DNA of 64,000 nucleotides from Adiantum capillus-veneris (lineage: Eukaryota > Streptophyta > Polypodiopsida > Polypodiales > Pteridaceae). Position 1 is the stretch's first letter. Each line of letters starts with the position of its first letter. The stretch spans positions 142,485,858-142,549,857 of the forward strand of contig CM043949.1 in assembly GCA_014529385.2 (NCBI GenBank), given 5' to 3'. Position numbers and translations under genes: made by a program. The notes beneath the pieces are model-generated. The model worked only from the letters and a program-made list of their open reading frames with translations. It had not been told where the DNA came from and made no database searches. Below are positions 10,717-23,500 of this stretch, piece after piece.

Positions 10717-11910
10717 TGTAACATTTAATGGCCTAATAACTTATGTGTAGCGGAAATTAGCATGAACATAGTGGGCATTTCATTAGAATAGATTCCTAAT
10801 GAGAATTACAAGAGTGCTTGGGTGGAGAGAGCAACAAAAAGCATAACACCTAGTTAGATAGCATCGACGATACTTTCAAAAGAGAGAGAAATTAAGCTAT
10901 TGACAACAGTTGAGGACCGGATTTGCATGGAGCCGGTCCCCCCTCCAAAAGGCTTTGTATTAAGGTTTCTCCCATCAAGAGAGACATTGTACAATACAAT
11001 TCCTTGTGTTCCTTCAAGACTAGCTAGTGCAATGAAGATGGAAGCTTCATGCACTAAGCAAAACACTTAATCAAACACAACTTGAATTATCCCCGTTCTC
11101 AGACCCAAGACCTCACACACCTTTGAAGATGGTGAGAGCTAGCAGGGTATGAGAGTAGATTGAGAGGAAGAAGGAGTATCTTACGAGAAAGATGTACATC
11201 TCCTCACATAATCACTCATATTAGCATAGCTTAGCTTAGTAATTAGCTTGGTAGAGAAGATGAGCATGCATTGAAGCTTGGCTCTTGGTTGGATTTGCAT
11301 CCATATGCCAAGAGAGTATTGATGTAGGCTTCTATCTCACAAGCTTGGAGTAGGTGATGAGCTCTCCATTAAAGCTTGGGAGGAGATAGAGTATTCTTTC
11401 TTCACACATGGTCAAGTGTGTGTGTGTGTGTGTCAATGCCAAGCAAAAATCAGCCCCCTCTCTCTCTTGGGCGATCCCTTCCTGCTAAATTGGTCTGGCT
11501 TTTGCGTCATTGGACCTCCCCAAGTCAAGCCAATGGGTGTTAAGCAGCATAAGTGATAGCCTTCTGACATGTGTCCCCCTTTCCCCTTTTGTGAGAGCTT
11601 TAGGTAATTTAATAATTAAACTAAACTCTCATTGGACCTCTTTGCCTCCTGGCCAATAGGAATCAGGCAAGCCATTGGGCTCCTGAATGCTCATTGGACC
11701 CCTTGGGAGACTGCCCAATAGTCTTCTAGGAGACTTAATTCTCATTGGTTTCTTTTATTAAATGTTTTTAAATTAATTAAACTAGATTTACTCTAGCTTA
11801 ATTCTCATTGGTCCACTTCAAGGGTCTTCCAATAGGAATTGGGCACACCTTGTGGGCATCTGGCCTAGGGAGCTGACATGTGTCCCTAATTCCCTTTGTG
11901 TAAAGGGAGC

Positions 11911-11948
<38 letters not shown>

Positions 11949-12325
11949 CTTTCTCTCTCATCCCCTACTAAATGGGCTCGCCCCCTCCTTTGTAGGCTTT
12001 GAAGAAGACTTTTGTACACACACTAAGCATCCAATTTTCCCTAGGGTTGACCTTTGGACACAACCTTTGAATTTTGGAACCTTAGCATTTTGGAAGTCTT
12101 AATGGGCTAAACCTTAGGGTCTTTTTAGCCCATTGTTGCACATGGCTCTTTTGCAGATGGCCCCCCCTTTTGATCCCTATTTTCCCTCCTTTGGATCCCT
12201 ATTGTGGCCGGTCTGCTAGCTTAACCAATATTCTAGCTTTTTCTCCCCTGGTACCTCCCCACATTAAATGATCAGTTTAATATGAGAAAATCATTTAGGA
12301 GAATTAGATATTGATTATTATGACA
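10717..12325 (-). repeat. 5' LTR of the 3.4-12.3 kb gypsy element
   Basis: 1609 bp, same sequence as 3423-5019 with about twelve substitutions; the (GT)n tract near 11912-11947 is longer here. As the 5' LTR it should hold the element promoter, with the CCAAT/ATTGG cluster upstream of the presumed start. Confidence 0.92.
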
Positions 12326-12704
12326 AATTAATAGGGGTTTCCCAAGCAGCAAGACCCACTCTCTGCTCTCGTCGACCTCCCCTTGGGCGAGAGGCAACCC
12401 TTGGGGGGGCACAACCCAGCGACGCCCTGTCTTCTCTCTCCAAGAACCACGCCCAATCTCGCAAAGAATAACGCTGAGCTGCTCGACTGTGACTGCGATG
12501 TTTCACTTGCCATCATTGGGCGGTGGAGAAGCGACGTGCAGTGAGAGATAGCGTTTGCTTCGATTGTCCGGTGGAGAAACTACGCACAGAGAGAGTCTCC
12601 TCGGCTCTCACTGAGTTTCAATTTCTTCAACTTCACAATAGTGAAGAAAACCCCTTCAAGAACAAGCCTTAGTTCCCACGAGGCAGCAAGCAAGCTCCCC
12701 AGTC
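12326..12704 (+). other. Probable LINE 5' leader
   Basis: GC-richer stretch between the gypsy LTR and the LINE ORF1 start, with no open frame of its own. Position and composition suggest a LINE 5' UTR, but no second copy is in the window to confirm. Confidence 0.35.
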
Positions 12705-13459
12705 ATGATGCAACCTAGAAGTTCCTTCACTCCCATCAAGCCGAGGCGTCTTTTCGTGCCCACTCCACGAGTGGATCCAATGGACCGTCTTCAAGAAAAA
12801 ATTCGAGAACTCAAGGATGAGAATGCGGAGCTTAAGGCGTGTCTTGCCGCCTTGGAGACGCGTCTCTCTTCCTTGCAGGCACAAAAACAAGCGGATAATA
12901 ACCTTCCTCGCCAAGGCAAAAGAAGTCGAGCACACTCTCACTACAAGCGTGGCCAATCTTGCCACCCAAGTCCACGAAGCAACCATCGCCGTCCCCTCCA
13001 AGGTAGAGGAGTGCATGCAAGAACGCCGCCGACGAGAGGGACTAGCACTCTCTGTTCGCATTGGTGGTTTTCCCTCTACTTGGTGGGGGGAGGACGATAC
13101 CTACACTTTGACTCTAGCCAACCAAGCCATTCACCCAATCGGGTTTCACCCCGATGCAATCGAGAAGGTTCATCATGACAGACGCACCAACCAAGGCATT
13201 CTTGTCTTCAAAAATAAAGAGGCGAGCATTGCGCTTCTACAACAAGCACGACTCCTCAAGGGCACTAAAATCTGGATCAGTGAGGCCTTAACACCCGCTC
13301 AACTTAAGTCAAGACGCCAGAGCTTCAAAAAGTATGAGATGCATGAGCAGCAGGCAAATGGTCCGTGTACCGAGGCGGCAAGGCTATTATTGAGGAGTTT
13401 CGGGTCCCAAAAACCCCCAAGCCATTTCCCTTACCCACTTCCCCTTCCCCTCCTAAGTG
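12705..13459 (+). pseudogene. LINE ORF1-like protein (coiled coil plus RRM-like)
   Basis: Starts with ATG-ATG at 12705. The first ~60 codons include a coiled coil (LQEKIRELKDENAELKA). A frameshift near 12885 moves reading one phase; that frame gives a second helical stretch and then SVRIGGFPSTWW, an RRM-like nucleic-acid-binding fold ending ALTPAQLKSRRQSF. A second shift near 13350 is needed to read WSVYRGGKAIIEEF and the natural stop at 13459. This coiled-coil-plus-RRM layout is that of ORF1 proteins of L1-clade LINEs, which coat element RNA. Two frameshifts make it dead. No ORF2 follows: LINE 3' sequence begins within 100 bases. Confidence 0.65.
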
Positions 13460-13528
13460 AACATATGTCACAATTTTGTTGTATCCACATTTAGTTATGT
13501 TCTCCATGTACTCTTTTAGCAAGAGCCC

Positions 13529-13830
<302 letters not shown>

Positions 13831-13859
13831 CGCGTACCTCTCACATCGCATGTGAAGCA

Positions 13860-14682
<823 letters not shown>

Positions 14683-14685
<3 letters not shown>

Positions 14686-16916
14686 GTAGTAGATGAGAAA
14701 GTTTATTGTGTTGGTGCCTATTTGGGTGTTGGCTGTGCTTTCTGTTTTTGTGATTGCAAAAGCAATCGCCGCAGGGAGAAAAATACTAGAAAATCTTTTA
14801 CATGAGTGAGAAAAGCATCAACCGAGGTCAATTAAGAAGTGTAGATTTTGGAACAGTTGTTGTCAAGGTTTCAGCTTCAATTGCACTCTTGAATCAGCTT
14901 CATCTTTATGCACAAAAGCTTGCATGAGAGAGATTTAGGTCAACATTTATGAATTATCCCCCTTCGACTAAAATTGAGCGAATGTGCGGAGACAACAAGA
15001 GCATCTATTGCTCTGGGCTTCTGTCACACGTATCAAAGCAAGGACCTTGCCTACACTGTGTGCGAGCCATAGATGGCTCCAAGCATGCAACTAGCCTAAA
15101 CTAGTAAGCTCAAAGATGACGTTGGTGTGTCATTCACTGTTCTACGCTGTCGTGGAGGATTCCTCGTCGCGAAGGAGCTGTCGTTGCGCCGCGCTCAACC
15201 ACCTCGCCACCACAATGCTCGATCACACACACACTCTCTCTCTTGCTCTCTCTCAAGCGCGCACACACACACACTAATACACAAAGGAGACGGAGAAGCA
15301 GATGGAGCAACAGCACTCTTCTTGCATTGCACAAATGAGAGAATAAGGTATTTTAGGTTTAGATTGACTTTTAAATGGGCTTGCTCGTTCACATTTGGGC
15401 ACCCACACTTAGCCAATCTTACCCAAACATTATAGGTTCCAATTTTAGAGTGCGCCTCTCATCGATGATCACTCTTAGCCATTCCCACCTGTCTGACAAG
15501 CCCGGCCAATAACATAATACACTACTAGCGGGTCCGACAAGCCCGTCCCATGGCTACATAAAAGGTGGTCGCTTGGTGGTGGTGATCGCTTGGTGATAGC
15601 ATGCCCCCTTTCCTGATGTAGATTCCACCCTCGAAAGCTAGTGAGAGAAAGCCCGTTTTGTCCATGTTGTAGAGCATCTAGATTTGAATTTGCACAGCAA
15701 AGTCACTGTTTTATGCAAGCGGAATTATATGGCAATAAATCATGAGAGGAATGTAAAGTACATGTGGAAATGAGTAAATGCAAGATTTATGAAATGCTAG
15801 ACTTCCGTTAAGGACAAATAAATTGCGCTTTGATGAAATTAATTAATCAAGAGTTTTGGGCTTATGGGTGAGTTTATCAATTAGTTAGCTATGACTAAGG
15901 TTAAAACAACTACTCTAGTACTAGCTAAGTTAAGAAGATTATCTAAATGCAAGATTCCCTAATTGTGCTTTTCAGCTTTGATTAGCCAACTAGCTCTCAC
16001 AACTCCAAACAAAAGCTTGAAATTTGAATTGTAAGCTCGATGGAAGTCTATTAAATGTCTTTTTTTTTTCTTTTACTTTGGTTCACAATCATTTGACGTG
16101 TGTGCTCATTTTGTATGTCCGGGGCTTTTTGCTTCTCAAGGAAAAGCACCCACACTAGGAACCTCTATGGCTCTAGTACCATAGAAAATACATGTGAGTG
16201 AAGTACCAAATCAAGCCTGGATTTCTTTTCCAGTGTAAGATTTTTCATTTGTAGCACTTATGTTTTTTGCTTTCATTTCCTTGGTATTCTCACTAGTGTC
16301 TTTTGTTGTTTAAGTGAGCAAGCTTCTCTATGCCTAAAACATTCCTAAGGTCTCAAACACACAGATAATTTTATCAACTAGGACTAGTGGTCAAGTAAAT
16401 GAGTTAACCTAAATTCACGGTCTCCTAATCTCAAAGCTCATCTATAAGATTAAACTCTAGTTCAATCAACTTAAGCAAAGACAAATTTATACATCTATGA
16501 TGGCAAATAACAAACATAACTATTGCACTCAAACAAACCATGAAAAACCACAATTAGCAATTATACATATCCACCAGCATGAATCATGGAAAGTAGTACA
16601 CCTGAAGGTATGGAGTTTCTCATTTCATCGTCCGCAGCCATGTGGATGGAAATCCATATAAGTCCTACATAACAATATCAAATAACAAGGCACTATACCT
16701 TGAGGAGGCATGTCAGTGTGAAAAAATCAAAACTCCTAGAAAACAAACTCAAAACACAATCCAGACCCCTAACCTACCTATTTGTCATCCCTTTTACAAT
16801 CAAGGAAAGAGGATATTTAAAGCTAGGCCTCTATCTTTATCATCTAGATAAACAAAATCATTTTCCGTGAGGCCATAGTCTCTTAGGTCTCTATTATTTC
16901 TTCTTCATCATCCTCT
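14683..16916. other. Intergenic, no gene recognised
   Basis: No frame over about 100 codons and no recognisable domain. Short CA and CT tracts occur near 15225-15280. AT-rich from about 15660 onward. Confidence 0.5.
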
Positions 16917-17071
16917 CACTACAACAAAAACAGGTGTTATCGACGCATATATCGACGCTGTCCCTCGCTATGCGCGTCGCTGTGAAACCAGTCGCTATTA
17001 GTGACGCGGATAGCGACGCTCATACGACGGACATAGCGGCGCATATAGCAATGACCATAGCAGAAAAAAAA

Positions 17072-17161
17072 TTTCTTGGGCAGAGGGCAGGTAGCCTGGC
17101 GTGTGCCCAATTAACAGATGGACACAGCCACAGCTAGACTTCCTGCCCTCTGCCCAAGAAA
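17072..17161. repeat. Perfect 20-bp inverted repeat
   Basis: TTTCTTGGGCAGAGGGCAGG at 17072-17091 is exactly inverted at 17142-17161, leaving a 50-base loop, inside the left subterminal region of the CACTA element. Confidence 0.9.
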
Positions 17162-17329
17162 GCGAGCAGCACCAAAATATCAACCATGCTCCCCCGCGCA
17201 GAAATTTCGGCAGAGTTCCCTTTGTTTTTACATAAACTTTTCAAAAAAAACCATATCATGTATACACCTCCTACATGCTATCCATGTAGGATCTCACATG
17301 AGATTTAAGGCCAATGAAAGACAACCGTA

Positions 17330-17560
17330 CCAACTGAAAAGCATAGCCATAACTTAAAAGCATAACCATAACCATAACTTAAAACCATAACCGGCTATAA
17401 CCACTTTGATCAAAACCATAATGCAGATAACCATAACCATAAACAAAATTAACAATAACCATAAGCATAACCAGAAAGAGAAACAATAATTGTCTATACA
17501 ATGACAATGACAATAATCATAACCATAAGAGAAACAATAACTGTCTGAACACTAACTGTT
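17330..17560. repeat. Degenerate CATAAC-type short repeat
   Basis: Irregular tandem of CATAAC / CCATAA units within the CACTA element; no coding content. Confidence 0.75.
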
Positions 17561-18153
17561 TGTACAAAAAAGAGACACAGAAGTGTGTCTGTGTTTCACA
17601 ACGCATATAGATGAAATCTGGTCCACTAATGACTAGGCGTCGCAACCTGCACATAGGACAACTCACAAAATTAGTATTGATATTACTTCACATTTATTGA
17701 CTTAATTAAATCAACTCACACATATTAACGTCTCACCTCAAGCGATCAGCGAGACTGTAAGGCCTCCTAGTCTACAGGCTGTCCTGAAGCTTCAAGATCA
17801 TTCAGCAAATGTGTCGCTCGCATCTGTCCAAGTCTTTGTAGAATCTATTTGCACAAGCTTGTTTCCATCTCTGCGTACCGTTGCATTGCGACCAGAAGTA
17901 ATCACCTTGAACCACTTCATCCAACAAAAACATCTCAAACCGCCTGAAGCTTACTTTCAGGATATCTGACACCAGACCACAGTAATCCAGGTTGCTAGTG
18001 CTCTCATTCGTGTCTCTAGGCACTGCTCTTTTGCATGAAACTAACCATTACCCCACTGTCAAACGTGTTTCTTCTGCTGTCAATTTGTTGTGTTCTGAAA
18101 TGCTTTCCATGCGACCACAGTTCCGACCACAGTTCCATGTATGTATGATACTT

Positions 18154-18735
18154 CTAGTCACATCCAATAGCCAGCTCTTCCTCTTCTAGAGATATGGGTT
18201 CTCCGATCTGGCGAGCTGCTCTCACTGTCTTGTCCAACCATGCCATTGTAGGGAATTCAGGTAGAGGAGCGAGATAGTCTGGCAAGGGTAAGCCTCTAGT
18301 CGTTCGACTTCGCCTAAAATCCTGTCGCTCTAGATTGCGTCTCTCTTTCTCTTCTTCGTACCTTTCAAGCCATTTTTGCATCTGCGCTGAATTTAGTATA
18401 CAGAACTTCATGATCTTTTCTCGCATGGCCATGTTCATTTTCTTCGGCACCCCTTGCCCTTGCGGCTCCTCTCCCACCAGTCTTGCATCCTCCTCATCGC
18501 TCCACAGTCGAGGCATTTCTGGGTCAGAAACGGATAGAAATTCGGTCGTCAATACAAGAGACTCTTGCACCAGCCATCCTTCTGCCATGCTCCCCTCTGG
18601 ATGCGCTTTTTGGCGAACAAAACCCTTAAGTGTTTTCATGAACCGCTCTAGAAAGAACAAAACCCTTAAGTGTTTTCATGAACCGCTCTAGAAAGAACAA
18701 AACCCTTAAGTGTTTTCATGAACCGTTGCCATCTA
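18154..18735 (-). pseudogene. CACTA TNP2-like transposase C-terminal fragment
   Basis: The 168-residue frame begins ERFMKTLKGFVRQKAHPEGS followed by MAEGWLVQESL, the signature of the domain (DUF4218-type) near the C-terminus of TNP2 transposases of plant CACTA elements (canonical form RYMKTLKGYVRN..PEGSIAEGY). The downstream part is helical and acidic (QMQKWLERYEEEKERR). The catalytic region is absent. A 40-bp segment covering the start of this fragment is repeated almost three times and destroys the frame upstream. It lies within the terminal repeats of the 16.9-20.4 kb element. Confidence 0.72.
18615..18725. repeat. 40-bp tandem repeat, 2.8 copies
   Basis: Unit starting GAACAAAACCCTTAAGTG at 18615, 18655 and 18695; the first two are identical. 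It duplicates the coding bases for RFMKTLKGFV of the TNP2 fragment. As 40 is not a multiple of three, each copy shifts frame. Confidence 0.92.
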
Positions 18736-19359
18736 CAATGATTATGAATGTTGTTTTAATATATATATATATATATACTCCTCACAATGTAAACTACCTC
18801 GCATTCTCTAGTCTTGCCTAATCTCCATACACCTCGGTCCAGAGGTGTACGGAGATCAGGACCACTGGGTCAAAATCTCGTCTTTATTGGTCAAATCCTA
18901 TATGGGTAGACACATACGTGCACTCCCAGGTGTACATGGCAATGCATGTAGCAGACAAAACCCCTTTGCCTCTTTTAGTTCCATAGTTTCTGTCTACAAA
19001 CCCACCTGCCTCCATTCCGAGGTAGCCTGTCACAGAAAGCTTTCCAATGCCGCACTTGATGAAAGCACAAGCCATGGAAGTTCTCAGCCCAATGAAAGTT
19101 TTCTACCTGATTGTAAACCGGACGGGGCCTCCATGTCCAAGCCAGAAGATAATGTGGAGATGGATGAGCAACTTGAGAAAGATTCAGAAGCCTTGCATGG
19201 TTCTTGCTCAAAAAAGCGATCTCGATCTCTCTTTCTCTCTCGATCTCACTCTCGCTATCTCTCTTTAATCTCCCTCTCTCTCGATCTCGCTCTCGCTATC
19301 TCTCTTTCTCTCTCTATTTCCTTATTTTCCTATCTCTCTCTCTGTCTCGCTCTTCACTT

Positions 19360-19376
19360 CCCTACCTCTCTCTCTC

Positions 19377-19443
<67 letters not shown>

Positions 19444-19885
19444 CCCTATCTTTCTACTGATCGAACAAGCGACTGAGCTAGGGAGATCTAGACGTCCATG
19501 ACTGCGGAGGACTACACAACATCGATAGAGGCTGCATCAGAGGATCTAGCTAGGTCACTTTGGCTCGACATGCAGAACGCCCGATCAGACTACTGACCAT
19601 GGAGGAGATTGATGAGATCCGCCGGTGACAGCTGCTGGATCTCCTATGATCTACCTATCCCAGCTAGCTGGTTTAACTGTTTAGTCCATACCCAGCAGTT
19701 TAGGATTCCATAATATTTTATTTTGTCATCTTCTTACTCTGACTTTGTATCACATCCATCACATTGTAACTTTCTTGTCTCATGTCTCATAGGTCACTTT
19801 GGCCTTTCGAAGACGTTAATATAACATTTCATTTCATTTCTCTCTTTCATTTTTTTTTTTAATTTTAATTTCCTAAGCATACATT

Positions 19886-19960
<75 letters not shown>

Positions 19961-19979
19961 TACACACACACACACACAC

Positions 19980-20033
<54 letters not shown>

Positions 20034-20103
20034 CACACACACACACACCGCGCTCTCTCTCTTTCCTACAGACACACACGATGTAGAGCGAGAGAGAGAG
20101 GTG

Positions 20104-20139
<36 letters not shown>
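19360..20139. repeat. CT, CA and poly(G) tracts in CACTA element
   Basis: (CT)n at 19380-19439, 19889-19957 and 19984-20030, short (CA)n at 19961-19980 and 20033-20048, and a G run of about 34 at 20106-20139. No gene. Confidence 0.93.
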
Positions 20140-20141
<2 letters not shown>

Positions 20142-20379
20142 TAATACCTGCGCAGCAGGTGGAGGCCAAGATTTGAGCAGAGCGTAGGCGAAAATGGCCC
20201 CTGCTGCTCGCGGGTTTCGCTTTTTTCCCCCAATTTTTTTGCGTCGATATACGCGTGGGAAGTAAAGCCTTTCCACGCGTATATCGACGTACATAGAGAC
20301 GCGTATATTGACGCGTATAGCGACACCCGCTAATTTCGTCGATATACGCGCGTCGATATCTCCATGTTGTGTTGTAGTG

Positions 20380-20965
20380 TCTTGCGCGAGCGTGTTAATC
20401 AAGAACCTCACTATGCGTGGATACTCATCTTGTGAAAAAGAATAAGCATGTGCCACTGGAGAAACATTCACTGGGTAGGAATCACTAGTCATCCATAGAC
20501 ATATCAACCATTATAACTCCTCAAAATTTCTCTGATGCACAAGTCTCTCTACCAAATCCCATTCGCAAGAAAGTACAGGGTAGCAGATGTGAAACACTTG
20601 AGAAAAATAAAAAGGGTACCTTTCATAAAAAATAGAACCTCATGCCTTTGGTGAACTAGACATCTCAGAGAATATAGATAGATTTGATTAGGTCTTTAAA
20701 ACATAAGAGTTGTTTTTGTGTTCTTTTTTATGTGACGTGGTGAATTTGGACTTATGTGTAGGATCTGATAGGGTGCTCTCTCATTGCTAGTCGCTCTTGC
20801 TCTTTTACTATTTGTTTTCTTTTTTTGTTTTTTTGCTAGAACTAGTATAAGGCTATGTATATACAGTCCCTCAATGGCAGAGTTCAAATGTCAGGGAAGA
20901 AAATTTAAGAGGATGGGGATCCAAAATATTGACGTGAGTGAGGACTCCCCCCTTCCTTGGGTAGG
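20380..20965. other. Non-coding, possible gypsy 3' flank
   Basis: No domain recognised. On the minus strand AAGGAAGGGGGGAG near 20944-20957 could be a polypurine tract of the adjacent gypsy element, but no TG-starting LTR follows it clearly. Confidence 0.35.
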
Positions 20966-22340
20966 TCATATTGTTCGAAATGTGCTCATCACCCTTTGAA
21001 ACCAATTGTTCCAGTTGGTAATACGTGAGTATTTTTTCCAGTAGTTTTCTATTACCTTAGGTGCCTCATCGAGTTGCAAGGGTGGTAAGGTACTCTCCCA
21101 GGATCGAACTTGAACTGGTTCAACAGGTGATTCTTGAATATTGGGAGGTGTGGATTCCTTTATAGCTTCATGGTGGTCCACTAATGTAGGTGGATGCTAT
21201 GGAGAAGCTTTTACCTCTATGGATGCATTACATGAGGAGCTAGAAGCTTCATGGGACTTCCCCCTTCTTGAGCTAGGTGGAATAATTTGGTTTTGCCTTA
21301 GAACCCGAACTAGCTTTGCAGAAGGTGTGTAGCATTCAAGTGATCTTTCCCTTTCCACAGTCTGCCATTGGCTTTGGAGTTACACTGATTGACTCACATG
21401 GTTTTGTAGGTGATAGGGAAAGACACATTTTACATTTAGGACCCAAATTTGATCATTTCCATCATAGTAGCCTTGGGCTTCTAATAGTTGTTTTGGAATC
21501 CATCGTGATTTGGTCTTGACTCACCTAGAGCGCGCTCTTGGTTTTCTATGAGAAGTTTGTCTTGAAATGGATAGAAGGGTTGAGGTATCTGGAAGTAAGG
21601 TCTTGGGGACCCATTGATATGTACCCTTAGGTTGTGCAGGTTGAGTACTTGCAATATTACTGCTTGTTGCAACTACAAGGGTTGAAGTGCTAGGTTCATG
21701 GGCAGCCGACAAGGACGAGTTAACCTTTTTAAACTTCGCTAGAGTCTGCAACATAGATGACTTTGCTTCAAGGATAGGGGTAAGAGTCGGTGGTCGCATC
21801 GTGACACTACCATTACCCCAATCAATAGTGCATTTGGTTCCCAACATCCACGTGCGTCCAAGGTTTATGTTGCCCACCATAGTTCTAGCAGTCATGACCA
21901 AAAAGTCTTGAGCTACAACCCCATTGTCATAACTGACAGAAGTGTGCCAGATACCAAAAATCACAGTTTTTTTCTTGTTCACACCCTTGACTTGTATAAT
22001 ACTCTCAGATAGAGGTGGCTTCCCTAGCTGACACCAAACTATGCCAAATACCAAAAATCACAGTTTTTTTCTTGTTCACACCCTTGACTTGGATAGTACT
22101 CTCAGATAGAGGTGGCTTCCCTAGCTGACACCAAACTCCATATGACAATAGATTATATTTAGCACCCGTGTCCAATAAGGCGTTATATAGCACTTTTCCA
22201 TAGGTGTTGTTTAGCTCAATAGGGTATCGTAGAGGTGTGTCAGAGTCCAACCAATCATCCCCTATTTCAACGTGGAATGCATGTGTAACTCCAAGGTTGG
22301 CCTCTCGTTGGCGTCGTACGCGTTGTTGTTGCTCTTAAGC
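20966..22340 (-). pseudogene. Extra retropepsin-like ORF 3' of integrase
   Basis: Following the integrase C-terminus in another frame, the text runs RVRRQREANLGVTHAFHVEI, DTPLRYPIELNNTYG, then LYNALLDTGAKYNLLS, a clear retropepsin active site (DTGA). Later comes MVGNINLGRTWM, resembling the I-x-LGR end signature, and a Ser/Thr/Pro-rich tail. A 97-bp tandem duplication at 21945-22138 breaks the frame. A last readable piece ends near 20966. Protease normally precedes RT in gypsy elements, and a protease end (LILGRPFM) already exists at about 29.58 kb. So this is either a second, 3'-located protease-like ORF or a fragment of another element. I recognise the domain but not a named family. Confidence 0.6.
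21945..22138. repeat. 97-bp tandem duplication
   Basis: Bases 21945-22041 are repeated at 22042-22138 with a few differences (GCCAGATACC/GCCAAATACC). It lies within the protease-like frame and shifts it. Confidence 0.9.
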
Positions 22341-22363
22341 CTCAGCTTGAGCATTTATCTTTT

Positions 22364-23500
22364 TCAATCTGTTTGTGCCTTGGCTGTCTTTTTTTTATGG
22401 ATGACACGTAGCTCTTCCTGGCTTAGAGGATCATAGTACATTTTGAATTTACTCCCATTGAGGAATCCAATGGTTTCAACTCCATCTAGAGTCTCCACAC
22501 GAATGGTTCCTTGTGGGGTGATTTCACATACTCTATATGGTCCTTTTCCCGCATATTTCAACATTTTCTTTTTGTTACGCACTCCATACATAAGGACTTT
22601 ATCACCAACATTGATATCTTTGTTCTTTAGATGATGATCAAACTATTTCTTCCTTCTATCTTTCTCCACAAGTGTATTTTGCACAGCTAATTGTCTCTCT
22701 TCATCTAGCCTTTCAAGGATATATAATCGCTCAACTAAGGGGTTACCATCCCAACCTTCTTGAGAAGCTACTCAAAGACTAGGAATGACAAACTCCCATG
22801 GCATAACCGCTTTTTGTCCATACACCATCTTAAATGGTATGCAGCTAATGGCAACTTTATACACAGTACAATAAGCCCATAAAGCTGAAGTTAGCTTTGA
22901 ATCCCAATCTCTTCGATGAGCTTCCACCATTTTGGTCAAGATAGAGATTAAGGTCTTGTTGGTCTTCTCAGCTTGGCCATTTGCTTGTGGATAATAAGGT
23001 GTGGACTTATGGTGAGCTATCATGAAGTTGGTAGTGAGTTCTTTTATCTTCTTTTATCACTGCATTTATAAAATGAGTACCATTGTCATTCACAATCTCA
23101 AAGGGACAACCAAATCTTGTAATAATGTTCTCAAAGAGAAACTTGGCATTGACCTCGCATCAGCCTTACCTGTTGCCCTGGCTTCCACCCACTTTGTCAC
23201 ATAGTCAGTGGGTGGCAACGATAATATATTGAGATTGAGTGCTACGAGCTGCCGGACTAATGGGGCCTACAAAATCCAAACCCCATTTTTCAAATGGTTG
23301 AGTCACTTTAACGGGATGTAAGGGCATCTCATCCTTTCATTGTGTGATCTTGTAATGTTGGCATTCATCACATCCTTTTACAAAAAGTGATGCATCCTTG
23401 AATAAGGTAGGCCACCAATAGCCTGATTGCAATACCTTTTTAGCTGTTAGTTCCCCTGAGAAATGTCCTCCGGCTATACCCATGTGGGCTTCTTGCAGTA
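22364..23500 (-). pseudogene. Gypsy integrase, degraded
   Basis: In shifting frames on the minus strand: zinc module EAHMGIAGGHFS with GCDECQ near 23.37-23.48 kb; first catalytic Asp in KWGLDFVGP at about 23.28 kb; second in EIVNDNGTHF near 23.09 kb; third, Glu, in YYPQANGQAEKTN at about 22.97 kb. The C-terminal part (KYAGKGPYRVCEI, then VETLDG) ends at 22364. All DDE residues can be read, but stops and frameshifts separate them. Confidence 0.8.

Larger units (their letters stand above)
3423..12325 (-). mobile_element. Ty3/gypsy chromovirus-type LTR retrotransposon
   Basis: About 8.9 kb, bounded by two direct repeats that start TGTAAC and end ATGACA. Domain order on the minus strand is gag, zinc knuckle, protease, reverse transcriptase, RNase H remnant, integrase, chromodomain-like tail, which is the Ty3/gypsy order. 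The primer site complementary to tRNA-iMet lies next to the right-hand (5') LTR and a polypurine tract next to the left-hand (3') LTR. Flanks are ACTTA (3418-3422) and AATTA (12326-12330), an imperfect 5-bp target duplication. I count roughly a dozen substitutions between the LTRs plus microsatellite length changes, so insertion was fairly recent. Several frameshifts and stops in gag and pol mean this copy cannot make a full polyprotein. Confidence 0.93.
16917..20379. mobile_element. CACTA (En/Spm) DNA transposon
   Basis: Begins CACTACAACAAAAACAGG and ends with the inverted counterpart (reverse complement CACTACAACACAACATGG). The 3-bp target duplication TCT is exact (16914-16916 and 20380-20382), as expected for CACTA elements. 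Both subterminal regions are packed with CGACGC / GCGTATATCGACG motifs in both orientations, the typical binding arrays for the element's own protein. Inside lies only a fragment of a TNP2-type transposase, so it is non-autonomous. 3463 bp. Confidence 0.92.

Noticed and set aside
20940-20965. Polypurine tract and 3' LTR of the 21-30 kb gypsy element
   Set aside because: A purine run exists on the minus strand but is not followed by a TG start, and no second LTR copy is present.
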